This document shows, piece after piece, positions 8,915 to 20,600 of a DNA stretch of 37,201 nucleotides. Position numbers and translations under genes: made by a program. Each line of letters begins with the position of its first letter. The first letter of the stretch is position 1. The notes beneath the pieces were generated by a model that worked only from the letters and a program-made list of their open reading frames with translations, was not told the DNA's origin and did not search any database. This DNA is from a virus, in the IMG/VR virus record IMGVR_UViG_3300021599_000956, positions 1 through 37,201 of that record; one strand, given 5' to 3'.

Positions 8915-9715
8915 ATGCCGTTTACCACAAATTTCCACCCAAAATCAGGGCATAGATATCTTATTTATGTCACATGCTCTGCATTCCCAGGGGTAGTAAC
9001 TGTAAGCCATGCAGGGAGCCAGATAGCTTCTTACACGGTAACGAATGGGTCTGCCAGGGAGATAACAAATGGTGGTTATGTGGCTATAGCAGAGGATCAA
9101 CCCGTTGTTATAAATACTAGCCATACGACAAATGTGACTATTTCCTTTAGTGTCTACCAGCCTAATAACCATGTGCTGGATGACAACAAAAGAAAGACTC
9201 TGTCATTTGATGAAAAGATTAATAGATGGTCTACTCAGTATACCTTCTACCCAGAGGCAATGGCTAGTGTTGGGAATGCTATGCTATCGTTTAAAAATGG
9301 AAAGGCTTATAAGCATGGAGCTGGGAACTTCAACACATACTATGGTAGGTACAATCCAACAATAGTATGTACTGTTCACAATGATCCTCCTGATGCGGTA
9401 AAGACATTTACTCATGTGTCGATAGAGGGAACAAATGCTCCTAGCTACTTTCACTTGAGAACAGAAAGGCCATATGTTCAAAGCTCGGATGTGTATGAGA
9501 ATGAGTTTATCTCAAAGGAAGGTGTATTCAATGCGCCAGTAATGAGAGACAGACTTAGTCAAGGCACAACAAGCTATGAGCAGAATATGATTAGCGGAGA
9601 TCTGATGAGAGGGCAAACAGCTAAAGCTCATCTTGAATTTAATGAGAACACATCCAAGCTTGTACTTAACAAGTATGACCTTGGTTATAATATATCAAAA
9701 GGATTAATTAAGTAG
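8915..9715 (+). CDS. Tail protein resembling the C-terminal module of a stabilisation beta-propeller
   Basis: Residues 1-85 are a beta domain; from about residue 90 the sequence TLSFDEKINRWSTQYTFYPE followed by SFKNGKAYKHG matches the pattern I associate with the C-terminal part of crAss-like tail stabilisation proteins, where it normally continues the same polypeptide after a DxxxDEYIL motif. Here that motif ends near residue 1030 of the 1617-aa protein, and this module is a separate gene of 266 aa about 2 kb further on. It is likely a tail component that completes or packs on the propeller. The ATG lies 4 bases after a TAnnTTTG element, and the stop is 2 bases before the next start. Confidence 0.55.
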   Translation: MPFTTNFHPKSGHRYLIYVTCSAFPGVVTVSHAGSQIASYTVTNGSAREITNGGYVAIAEDQPVVINTSHTTNVTISFSVYQPNNHVLDDNKRKTLSFDEKINRWSTQYTFYPEAMASVGNAMLSFKNGKAYKHGAGNFNTYYGRYNPTIVCTVHNDPPDAVKTFTHVSIEGTNAPSYFHLRTERPYVQSSDVYENEFISKEGVFNAPVMRDRLSQGTTSYEQNMISGDLMRGQTAKAHLEFNENTSKLVLNKYDLGYNISKGLIK

Positions 9716-9717
9716 TT

Positions 9718-10350
9718 ATGTTACCAGCAATATTACAAGGAGCACAAGCGGCTTTTCAGATTGGCACAGGTATAGCCCAATTAATTAAGGGCGGTAAGAT
9801 GCGTCCAGTCAGACCTGGGTATGATTTCGAGGCGATGAATCGTGGGCAGTTGGAAAACAGAAACATGTTTATGAATGCAATGAACGCTGGAATGCCAGGT
9901 CTTCAGAACCAAATGAAAGGCATTGACACAAGTCAAGCAAACATGCAAGCAAATGTAGACAGGTCTGCTACAGACTCATCTACGGCTTTATTGATGGCCA
10001 ATGTTGGTCAATCTAGAAGTAATGAAGCTAAGGCCGACTTGGGGGTAAAGAGCGCCACATTTTCTGCAAACATGATGGGTAATCTTGCTGGAGCAAATGC
10101 TTCGCTAGATCAAGGAAGGCAACAGGCTTTTCAGTTTAACGAGGTAGAGCCATATATGATGGATGTGCAAAGAAAGCAACAGTTAACTCAGTCTGGATTA
10201 TCAGCTATTAGTTCAGGTTTAGGTACAGCAGCAAGTGCAGCTGGTTCTGCAATGGGCGCAAAGAACTCCCTTACTAGCTCTCCACAATACAAGCAATTCC
10301 TACAGGGGCTAAAGCCTGAGGACTATAAGAAGATGTTCAATATGGCATAA
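9718..10350 (+). CDS. Putative internal virion/ejection protein (210 aa)
   Basis: This 210-aa protein is almost entirely helical and low-complexity: an apolar N-terminal helix (AILQGAQAAFQIGTGIAQLI, residues 4-23), then Gln/Asn/Met/Ala-rich helices with many small residues (about 50-150), and an Ala/Gly/Ser-rich segment near 165-185. This composition is typical of ejection proteins such as P22 gp7 or T7 gp14, which leave the capsid with the DNA and form a conduit in the cell envelope. It starts 2 bases after the previous stop and precedes two further probable internal proteins. The assignment rests on composition and order, not on a family motif. Confidence 0.5.
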   Translation: MLPAILQGAQAAFQIGTGIAQLIKGGKMRPVRPGYDFEAMNRGQLENRNMFMNAMNAGMPGLQNQMKGIDTSQANMQANVDRSATDSSTALLMANVGQSRSNEAKADLGVKSATFSANMMGNLAGANASLDQGRQQAFQFNEVEPYMMDVQRKQQLTQSGLSAISSGLGTAASAAGSAMGAKNSLTSSPQYKQFLQGLKPEDYKKMFNMA

Positions 10351-10361
10351 ACAACATTAAA

Positions 10362-11648
10362 ATGATTTCAGGATTACCAAAAATAGATTATTCGTTTACG
10401 TTTGAGCCTAGCAAACCGATTGATCTGGATTCTTTAAAGAAAAAAGATTCAGACTTGTTAGATGCTATGCTTAGGCGTAGGCAGTTTGATGCCCAAACGC
10501 AATCGAAAACTAACACAGATATTGAACAAAAATTTGGTCAGCTATATCAGTTGACCAATCAAGAGATCGATGGTCAGTGGGCAGATAAGTTTCAGGAAAT
10601 GTTCAGTACCCAGTTTTCTCAACTGTCTGATCTGGCTCAAAAGAATGACCCTTCGTTTTGGATGCAAAGACAGAAAGTAGCACAATCGGTGGTTGATTTT
10701 AAAAACCAGATTAAGCAGGCGCAAGGAATCAGAGATCAGATTAAAACAGTACTCGAAAGTGACCCAGCTTATGCTCATCTAAATAAGAATCAGTTCACGG
10801 AATATATAATTAGAAAGAACTTTTATAATACAACTCAAAGTCCAGACGGGAAAATCAATACGCAGACTCTAAAGAATCCAGGGGATATTAAAGGGATAAC
10901 ATCAGACGAAATAAAGGCAGAGGCTATGAGTATGAGTAATCCATTTATAAACAAGGATTTTGTGTTAACTGGTGTTACCAAGTCTACTCCTTTTATGAGC
11001 AAGACAGACACGGATGAAAAGCTTGTAGGCAAAGACAAAAAGCTTAGAACAACTGTAGAATCCGAGTTGCCAGAGTATGCTAATTATAGCAGTAAGTCTG
11101 GTGTTGTTATTGATCCTGTAAAACTGGAAGCTTATTACAAAGACAAGAAGGATAAGATTCCTGGGTTAGAGGCTTACTTAAACTCAATCGGAAACGACTA
11201 TACAAAATTTGCAAGCGACCTAATGCTGAATCCAGAATTCACAAAAGCAATTAAAGCTAAGGTTGGAAGTGCTGAGGTAATGAGATTTGAAAGCCAAACT
11301 ACTATTAACAATAATACTAGCAAGGCAGACGCATCCTCTGGCTTCCAGCATCCTCAGAATTCTGTAAATGATGTGATTAAAAAGAACTCTGCTGCTGGAA
11401 CTTATGATGTATCTGCAAGCTTTGATGGTTATAGCGACAATGTTCCAGTTAAAGGTGGAATGCCTGGGCAAACCACTAAAGAACCATTTAGTGTTTCTTA
11501 CACAACTGGCGCGGCTCAACCGTTTAAGGTATCCTATTCAGATGGAAGGACAAGATCGTTTAGTGTTGATGGGTTTAAGCGATACCTATTCAACCTTGAT
11601 GCGACAGGTACCCCATATGGAGAAACTCCAGGTAAAAAGATTCCATAA
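10362..11648 (+). CDS. Putative internal virion protein (428 aa)
   Basis: The 428-aa product is rich in Lys, Asp, Gln and Ser with long predicted helices, especially residues 30-130 (repeated Asp/Gln/Lys patterns suggesting coiled coil). The last 100 residues switch to Gly/Ser/Thr-rich beta-like sequence. I recognise no enzyme domain, signal peptide or membrane segment. It lies between the 210-aa helical protein and the giant polyvalent protein, a gene order in which short-tailed phages often carry three ejection proteins. A structural or ejection role is inferred from that. Confidence 0.5.
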   Translation: MISGLPKIDYSFTFEPSKPIDLDSLKKKDSDLLDAMLRRRQFDAQTQSKTNTDIEQKFGQLYQLTNQEIDGQWADKFQEMFSTQFSQLSDLAQKNDPSFWMQRQKVAQSVVDFKNQIKQAQGIRDQIKTVLESDPAYAHLNKNQFTEYIIRKNFYNTTQSPDGKINTQTLKNPGDIKGITSDEIKAEAMSMSNPFINKDFVLTGVTKSTPFMSKTDTDEKLVGKDKKLRTTVESELPEYANYSSKSGVVIDPVKLEAYYKDKKDKIPGLEAYLNSIGNDYTKFASDLMLNPEFTKAIKAKVGSAEVMRFESQTTINNNTSKADASSGFQHPQNSVNDVIKKNSAAGTYDVSASFDGYSDNVPVKGGMPGQTTKEPFSVSYTTGAAQPFKVSYSDGRTRSFSVDGFKRYLFNLDATGTPYGETPGKKIP

Positions 11649-11671
11649 TAAATAACATATAAACTGACGCG

Positions 11672-14600
11672 ATGTCTCCAGAGATACTTAAAAATAGACA
11701 GTCCTTAGCTGCGCTCTTAGCAGCGAATGGTTATAGTGATGTGACCATCGATGTACTCAATAATAAGTTTAATGCTGATGAAGCTTATTCAGATAAACTA
11801 TGGAATACACTAATTAACGACAAGGATGTTAAATCAAAAGTAGCCGCCTTGGCTAAAAGTCCAGGTGACTTTAAGACATTCGTATACGGACAGCCTGCAC
11901 CTTCACAGGGCGGGCTAAAAAAAAATGAGGCTACTACTAGCCAACCTGCTACTCAAACTGTCGCAACTCCTCCTGTCGATTTCGGAAAGTATAAGACCTT
12001 AGACGCTTGGGGCGAAGCTTATAATAAAGCTCCAGGAAACGACATGATTCAAATTGGGAAAGATGGATTACCACTCCCAACAGGAAGAGAGTCAGCGCAG
12101 CAAAACGCTCAACAACTTAAAAATGTTGACTGGTCAAAAACTAGGATTGCCACAGAGGTTGATATGGAGGCAACACGAATGTTTAATGCTGGAAATTATG
12201 CAACATACAAGGAGGCATATGCAGCAGCGGAAAAACAAAATAAGGAATGGAAAGCTTCGCAGGCTAAAACAAATTCCCTATATGGATTGACAGGCAATGT
12301 CCCAGAATGGGGCGCAAGCGGTACTCCGCAAAAACAGACTGTAACACCAAAGCCTAAAGGTTTTAGTGATGCGCAAATTAAAACATACTCTTCGTCTAGG
12401 GATATACTGTTGTCTCAGTTTGAAAAAACAGATTTTTACAAGAAGACATTTGATGCAATACTTCCCCAATACGATAACCTTTCATATACAACTGGAACTG
12501 GGGAAAGGGCTATTGACAAATCCATGGTTAGGGATTGGTTGAAAACCTACTTAAAAAGTATTGGTTCTAAAATCAGTGCTGACGATGGTATTGGCGATTA
12601 TCTTCATAGTAAATTAACAGCAGGTCTTGAGGCTAAGGGGCTTGAAATAAGAGTAGAGACAAAAGCAAAAAATCTATACAAGGAGAAGTATGGAACCGAC
12701 ATGGAGGCCGATATCAAAGCTGACCAAAGTACACTCTTTGGCAACACTACAGCACCAGTAGTTACAGAGTTCCAAACAAAAGCTAAGACTCTATCAACAA
12801 ACACAAACACTTCTTTACAAAATACAACAGCACAATATGAAAAAGATGCTGAACAATTGGTAAAGAACTTTGAAGATCCAGTTTGGATTTCTGAAAATAT
12901 TGCGTTTCCACCTATTGGTATAGACCGAAACAAATATTATCAAGATGAGTTTGATAAGCGTAACAAAGCATTACATGCAGCATACGCTAAAAACCATTCT
13001 ACATTATCAGCTGATGCAAACAGGCAGCTTGCTATCCTGAAAAACAACTACACCGCAATGCTTGGGAAAAGGCAGGCTACATTAGAGAAGTCTAGCCTAA
13101 GTAAGGAAATACAATCCCGTCTAAATACCGTATATGCGGAGGCGGGAACATATGCGATGAATGATAGAGATATTAGAAGACAAACTGCGTTAAATAAGCA
13201 GGTTGGCGATATTCCCGTTTTAAGGCAGTTCAATATACTTTCTAGATCTATCGCAAGCGGTTCAGCGAATTTTCTTGCAAACGCTGCAACATGGGTAGAC
13301 CATAATTTAAAATATAAGTATAGTGCATATTTCAGGGACCAGTTTCAAGACTTAGCCCGTAACGCATCGCTTCCTCAGAACGCAATAAAAAGTTGGTCTG
13401 ACTTGCTGGATGTTGACAAATTGGTACAAAACATTGGAGAACAAAGTGTCCCAGTAGCCACATCAATCGCTGTATCTCTTGCTGTAAGAAGGCCCGTGAT
13501 GATTGGATTAACTGGTGCTGGCGTTACTGGAACTACAGCCACCGCCATTGGAACAGTATCTGGAGCAACCGCTGGCATGATTAGTGAGAATATCCAAAGG
13601 CAAGGTGAGGTAATTGCGAATTTGCAAGATCAAGGTGTTGATCCAAAAACTGCATTGGAAAGAAGTAAAACGGTTTGGAATAACCCAGTTAGAGATATCG
13701 CTCTTAACGCTTTACAGCTTGAGGCGTTATTTGGCAAATTGGCGGCAGGAAGTTTTGTTAGAAGGTTTTCCATAGGGGCAACAGGAGAGACGGCAACTGA
13801 GATACCTCAAGAAGTTTTTCAGACAAGAGAGGAAGAAAGAGCCATGGGTATCCCAGAAGGACAAGGGGCTACGGTAAAAGAGATTGCATTGAATGTATTG
13901 CCTACATCTATTTTGATGTCTGGTGGTTCGGCAGCATTGCAAGCACAAAAAAATAGTGAGCCGTTGCTTCCTACTTGGGTTTCAAGCGTTGCTAGTTACC
14001 CTATTAATAAACTCACAGAGCAAATAACCAATACAAACGCTAACCTGGTCAAGGCAGCAATTGAGTTGTCAGCTTTTAATGGGACAATTCAACCTGAGAA
14101 GATGGAAGAGCTTGGGCAAATTGTAGATAATGTACAAACGCATGTGCAGACAGCAAAGGAGGCTGGCTTAAATAAAAAGCAGCAGGTAGCTTATGTTTCA
14201 CTTGTGGCAAACGCAGAGAATATTTCAAACCAAATAACAGAAGCTAAGGCGAATGGTGCTACTACCGAACAAATTGCAAAGCTTGAACAATACCATACCA
14301 ATGCTTCTAACGCAGCTAAGAGTTTGCTTACTGAGAAGTCTGGGAACTATGCGGTTATTACACAAGAAGATGGTGATCAGGTTATAGTTTCTCACGAAGA
14401 TTTAAATACACTTTTAGATAACGAACAGTTTACAAGTGAAGTAAAATCTGGAAATACTAGCGTTGAGTTAAGGTCTAACAAGAAGGCTACATTTGATGTA
14501 TCATCATTACATAAAAAACTTTCGGCAGCAAATAAAAGGTTTGACCAAAAGGTTGCAGTGTATGAAAACGAAGCTAATGTAGCAAAGGCCCTTGATCAAA

Positions 14601-17600
14601 AGCTTGGCATCAACAGGAAGACTACGCCTCACCCAGACTCAAAGGTTGGAGGTATATTAGGCCAACAGGTAAGACTGCAAACACAGGTAGACGATATTAC
14701 TGGAGAGTTGCACGTTGATGGTCAGAGGCTAGTGATAGAAAATGAAAATACTATTAGAGATATCGGTAACATAAATGACCTAAGAGATTTGAAGCCAAAA
14801 GAGCTTGGCATTTCTTTGGTCCCATCACCAGAAACAGCTCCTGAATTTACACCTAAGACTGAAGAGGAAGTTAATATACCTGGAATGATATCATTGTTTG
14901 CTGGTAAAATGAATCCAGAAACATTGATAGATACCCTTAAAATGGTGGTGCCAGCAGTTGACAGAAACATACTGGCAGCTCAGGTGTATTCTTGGGATAA
15001 CGCTCACAGACAAACAAACAGAAGGGTAAATGAAGCTAGGCAGACAGATCAAGATAAGAGGTCACCATCAAAGATAGAGACACCTACTGCTGAGGTTGGT
15101 AAAGAGTATACTGGCAACGATGTTGCTGAGGTTATAGCAGAGGTTGGCGATAAAACAACTACTGGCGCTGTAAGCAAAATGACCCAGGCTATGGGGCAGA
15201 ATTTCGTTGGTCAGGAGGTTAACCTGGATGAGATGTATGAGAAGGACGAGGAGTTTGCTAGACGAGTTGAAGAAGAGCGTCAATCAAAAAAACCACAGGT
15301 TGATCAGTCTAAAAAAACATACAACAGTCCAGAGAATACCCCAGCAATTATGATTGGAGGTAGGGTTATTGACGGAATGGGTAGGCTTGCTCAAAGATAT
15401 TTGAATGGAGACAAAACGGCTAGTGCTTACGTTTCGACTGGGCCTTCGCAGCAACAAATGTCTGCAACCCCAGCACAAGCACAGACACAAGAACAAGCTC
15501 CAGCAAACATGAATGAGGTTATCGATCGTGTTTTTGCGGAGTCATTTGGTGTTGGTTCTAATAATGCTCAACCATTAATTAATCAAGCGAGAGCTGCCCA
15601 GGAAAGATTGCGTGAGGCAGGCGTGCAAGATGCAGAAGTGGTTGTACACGAGAATGAAGACGAATATGCAATGGCAGTAGGCCGTCTTGGTGGAGATCCA
15701 GAATCTGCTGGTAACGCAGCATTCAGAACAGTAGACGGCAAGCGACAGGTATATAGAATTGACATCAACGCATCTCGTGCAAACGAAAGAACGGTTGCTC
15801 ACGAGTTAGCCCATGCTGTTTTAATAAACGGGTTTGGTACTAACGAGCCACTCTTCCAGCAGTTCAGAGACCAGGTGATTAATGTACTGAAGTCATCCGA
15901 TGCTGAAGCTCTTAACAAGTTTGCCGATCAGTATGGTAGCGCTAACGCAGAGGAGTTCTTGGCTGAATTGGCTGGCGCTTTAAATGCTGGACAAGTTGAT
16001 ACAACGGTCTTGTCAAGGGTAGCTCAGATTATCAATAATATTATAAGCAGAATTACTGGCGGTAAGTTTATCCCATTCCAAGATATACAAAATGCGAATG
16101 AGATAATTAACATGTTGAGGGCACTCAACCCTACAATGGGATTCCAGACTATATCAGGGGAAGAGTCTGGCACTCGCGCACAGGGAGTATCCTTGTCAAG
16201 AGGAACCGAGACGCTGCGCAGGTTTGGTGTGAAGCCAGGTAAACCAGCAACAACAAGAGTTGTAGCTAAGGCTCTTGAAGAAAGACAGAGAGCAAAGTAT
16301 GGAACAATCTCTCCAGATGATAGATCAACTGAGGCGAAAAGAAAGATATCCAATTGGATGGTAGAAGAAGTAAAGTATTTCATGGGTCTAATGGGAGATC
16401 AAAGCGGCAAGGACTGGTACGGAGAGAAGTACCAAAAGGGCTTGAACGCTATGGCTCAAATATTCCCAGAGATGGCAACAGATCAAAGTGCGAGAGACTT
16501 ATTTACTATGCTGGTTGCAATTACTTCTGATGGACAAAAGGTTCTTACGAATTTTAAATTGGCCTCAATCGCATACCAGTACTATAGAACAACTGGAGAG
16601 TTGCCTTCAACCTTACCTGGACAAAGAAACTTTGACTCTAACTTGGCTAGAATAAACGCTTTATTAAATGAGTTTAATGGAGATGTTCAGAAAGCAAAAA
16701 CAAAATTGCTTGAGGTAGATTCTATTAAGAACATAAATGCTAAAAGAAAAGACGGTGGTTTGGAGCCAATAACTTCTAGCTGGCCTGTGGAGTTTGAGGC
16801 TCCATATGCAGCAGCTGAGTTTGGTCCTAAGCTTGGTATGTTTTACGCAAACCTAAGCGGGCAGGAAAACTATCCCACACTTGATAGGTGGTGGTCTCGT
16901 ACATTCAATAGATATAGGGGGGCACTTCTTCAAGATGTTAAAAAAGGATTCAATACAAAGGGTGAACCAATTGGTCTTGATAGATTGAAAGCAATGCTTG
17001 GAGATCCAGCAATGACTGATGAGCAAGCTTTGTATGAGGCAAGGAATCTAAGAGATTCTTATGCTGATAAAGGATATAAGAATGGTACAGATTTAGAGAA
17101 GGCTGGCAACACTACATATAAGAATGCATTTGAAAACCTAAACGATGCTCCTTTCAACAAGAAGGACAGACAGTTTATGTACGATGCAGTTGTGTCTGCT
17201 GTGAAGAAACTTAATAATAGTGGGAACAGTCTTACGATAGCCGATGTCCAGGCAATTCTTTGGTACTTCGAAAAGAACCTTTATAAGACTCTTGGAGTAC
17301 GGGCTAATATTACTGGTATCAGTTATGAAGAAGCTGCTGACATTACATTTGAAAGATGGAAAAGTGCAAACGGATCTTTTGGTTATGATATAAATCCTAG
17401 TGAAGATGTGTCTGCGGTAGAAGATGCTGATGAGGATATTGAAGAAGAGTCTGGTTCTAGATCTCAGGTGGTGCCTACTATGATGGTATCTCCAAACGAA
17501 TTAGAAGGAACTCAGTTTGATAACTCTTTAGCCATGCTTGGCACACCAGAAATGGATAAGGTAGTCAAAGCTGTTTCGGCAGTAGACAAACTTCTTGGGT

Positions 17601-20600
17601 TAAGTGCAAGTAGTATTGACCAGGCGGTGGGCGTATGGACAGATGGAGCAGAGCAGTCAACGATCTCTAAATACGAGAACGATGTAAGCTTTGAAACCTT
17701 ACGGGCAGCGGCTGCTGTTAAGGGATTACTCTTGAATCAGAAGTCAGTACTGGCTTTCAAACCAGACGCAACCATACCAGACCTCAGAAACATTCAAATG
17801 GGTGGAATCCCGTCAGGGTTTGGTATTCTATATCAGGCACCAGTAAATATGGATGCAAAGGCTGTTACAGATTTGTTAACAAGCAGTGGTATTGAATACA
17901 AAACTGTGGTTCCTGTTGGAAATTCGGACGCTATGGTCTACCTTTACACAGATGAGGCTGAGAACATTGTTAAGTTCAACCAATTTTTTGACCAAAATCA
18001 GATACAATATGAATACAACTACGGACAAGGAGAATTTGTTGGAACCTGGGGAGAACGAGAAGAAGCCTATGGAATCTACGACAGAGTCATTGAAGGGGCT
18101 GTCGCTAGCGGAAGTATTCGCGAAGAGTCCATACGGGACCTACGGAAACGCGAAGATGAAACCATTGGTGATTACAGGAGCCGCGCAGCCAAAACCATCT
18201 CAGAGCGAACAGGAGAAGAAGTAGAATTCGGATCTCGCTCTCAGAAGTATAGCATAGACGGCACATACAATTTTATATCTGGGCTAAAATCAGCTGGCCT
18301 ATCAGAACAGCAAATACAAAAAGCATTAGTGGACAAGCTGGGATTATCACCTAGCGCGGCTCAAAGTTTAATGTCATCTCAGGCTACGCAGCCTACAAGC
18401 GTAGCGAAATCAAATAACGACTTAGTAAGAGAGGCCTTATCTAACATCCAGTCTGGGATGCCTGAACAGGATGTAAAGAACGCAATCTCTTCTCAGGTTC
18501 AAGATCCTAATCTTATTGATCAATTGTACAGCATTGCCGCAAAGCTTAATGTGCAACCAAGTACAGACAACACTCTTTCAAAAACAAAAATCGATAACGC
18601 ACTTAGGGTACCAGAAAAAAATAAGCCTGGCTTTTTCAGCAGAGCATGGGATTGGATTAGTAATCTTAGTAAACATCTGGATAATCCGAACAGGTATATC
18701 ACTAGACTACAAGAGCAAGTTGAGAAAGAGTATGGTGTAAGCACTGGCCGTATCCCACTTGGCAGAATATTTGAAAAGAATGCCACAGGAAGAGCAGTGT
18801 CAAAGGTGCAAGACTTCTTGAAATCTGTTGTAGGAGGTTTGTCTAAGACAGATATTGCGAACCTGGAGAAATATATTTTTGTCAAAAGAATAATCGACAG
18901 AAATCAGCAGGACATTATTAACGCTTCACTGGCACCAGATGCAGCTCCAAGGACTACTGGCAACATTACATTGCAGGATGCTGTGAATGTTATGGATCAG
19001 ATGAAGTCTGACCTAGGAGCAGATGTGATTGCCGACTTTGAAAGAAGGTCATCAGAGTTCCAAAGAATTGCAGACGAGAATCTACAGCTTTTAGTAGCCA
19101 GTGGAATAATTTCTGAAGAGGTTTATAGGAATATAAAAAACCAAAATGATTTCTATGCGCCATTCAATGTAACGCAGACACTCGTTGGAAATGGTAGAGA
19201 CAAAAGCAGCGCTCCACTGGTTGCGAACTCTGTTGTAAAAAAGATACAGGGTATTTCGCAGAAGAATGGAGAGTATACAATTGACGATATCAATACGCTC
19301 CAAGACGCAATGAATAATGGAACCATTACAAAAGACGAGTTCTATGAGTCTGCTAACAATGTATTGGATAATATGTTAGCCAATGGTGTAATAACAGATG
19401 AAGAGCATTCTATAGAGCTAGGTAAGTTGAGTGATAGCGGCTTTTCAATCAGCAACATCATAGATAGGATGGCTGCTATTGTTTATGATTCTGTAGTAAT
19501 TGCGAATAAAAATGATATGATGTTGAGGCTTGATGCCTTAGCGGACATAGATACTGACGGGCTGTTTGTTAGACGCGTTCAAGGAGCGAATGCTCTTTCT
19601 CTTGCAAGTGTTAAGACAGAAGAAGGTTTCGCCCCAGTAAGCTATAAGAAGAATGGAGCCGTTCAGTTCCTGGCGATTGACGAGAAGGCTGCCAATACAA
19701 TAAATGGTTTAGACAAGAAGGAGCTTTCTGCATGGGGTAAAGGTGTAAACTTTATAAACTCTGCATTCAGGACGGCTATTATTACCTTGAGTCCCTCTTT
19801 CCAGGTGGCAAACTTTGTTATTGACTTCTTTAGAAATGCAGCATTCAATAAGTATGGATTATTTGCAGGCAAAAATATTGGAGACCGTATGGCTAATGTG
19901 GTTCTTTATGTGCCGCAGTATATTGAGGCCTTGGTTACAAGTGCGGCAGGTAACTTGGGAGCTAAGAATGAACTATGGGATAACTTTATGAAGAGCGATT
20001 CCTTCTCTCAAGGGCTATATGATGATCCATTCACCGATGCAGGAGGACAAAGAAGTTTGTCACTAAGAACTGCTTCTGGTTTTAGTAAAGCTAAAAATAG
20101 CGTGTCGAAGATTATTAACTACATAGGAACTGTAGCAGAGCAAAGCCACAAAATTGTATCTATCCAAAGAGGTATGGATACAGAGGCTGGCATCAGGCTT
20201 GGAATAAGCAGACTAAAAAATATTATTACAGATGCCAAAACCCCTGAACAACTTGCTGACGCTATAGACAGGGTAGCCTACGAGACTCAGAACTTAGCTG
20301 GTTCTCCAAACTTTGCGGCAACAAGCTCAACCATGAAGAGCCTTAGTGTAGTATTTCAGTTCATCAGTGCCAGAGTTAAGGGTGAGATGACTGACTGGAG
20401 AAGGCTTTCGAATACTTTTACTGGAACTGGGGAAGGCGTTAAGATGACCAAAGCTGAGAGGGCGCAAATGATGGCGCAGATCGGATCGTTGTTCTCTTTT
20501 ATTACACTTGCTGCTATTGGAAACCACGAGGATGATGATGAAGAAAAAGGCTTCTACTCAATGGGTGCCTATGATAGAGACAATAACATTAACATCCCAA

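Noticed and set aside
18520-18885. 121-aa minus-strand frame within the giant gene
   Set aside because: It lies wholly antisense to a continuous, clearly coding 9.5-kb frame, with no start context or recognisable domain.
19500-19600. DIDTDG in the giant protein as a possible RNA polymerase active site, as in crAss-like virion polymerases
   Set aside because: The conserved motif is DFDGD with a wider polymerase context, which is absent; the segment lies in an LPD38-like helical region.
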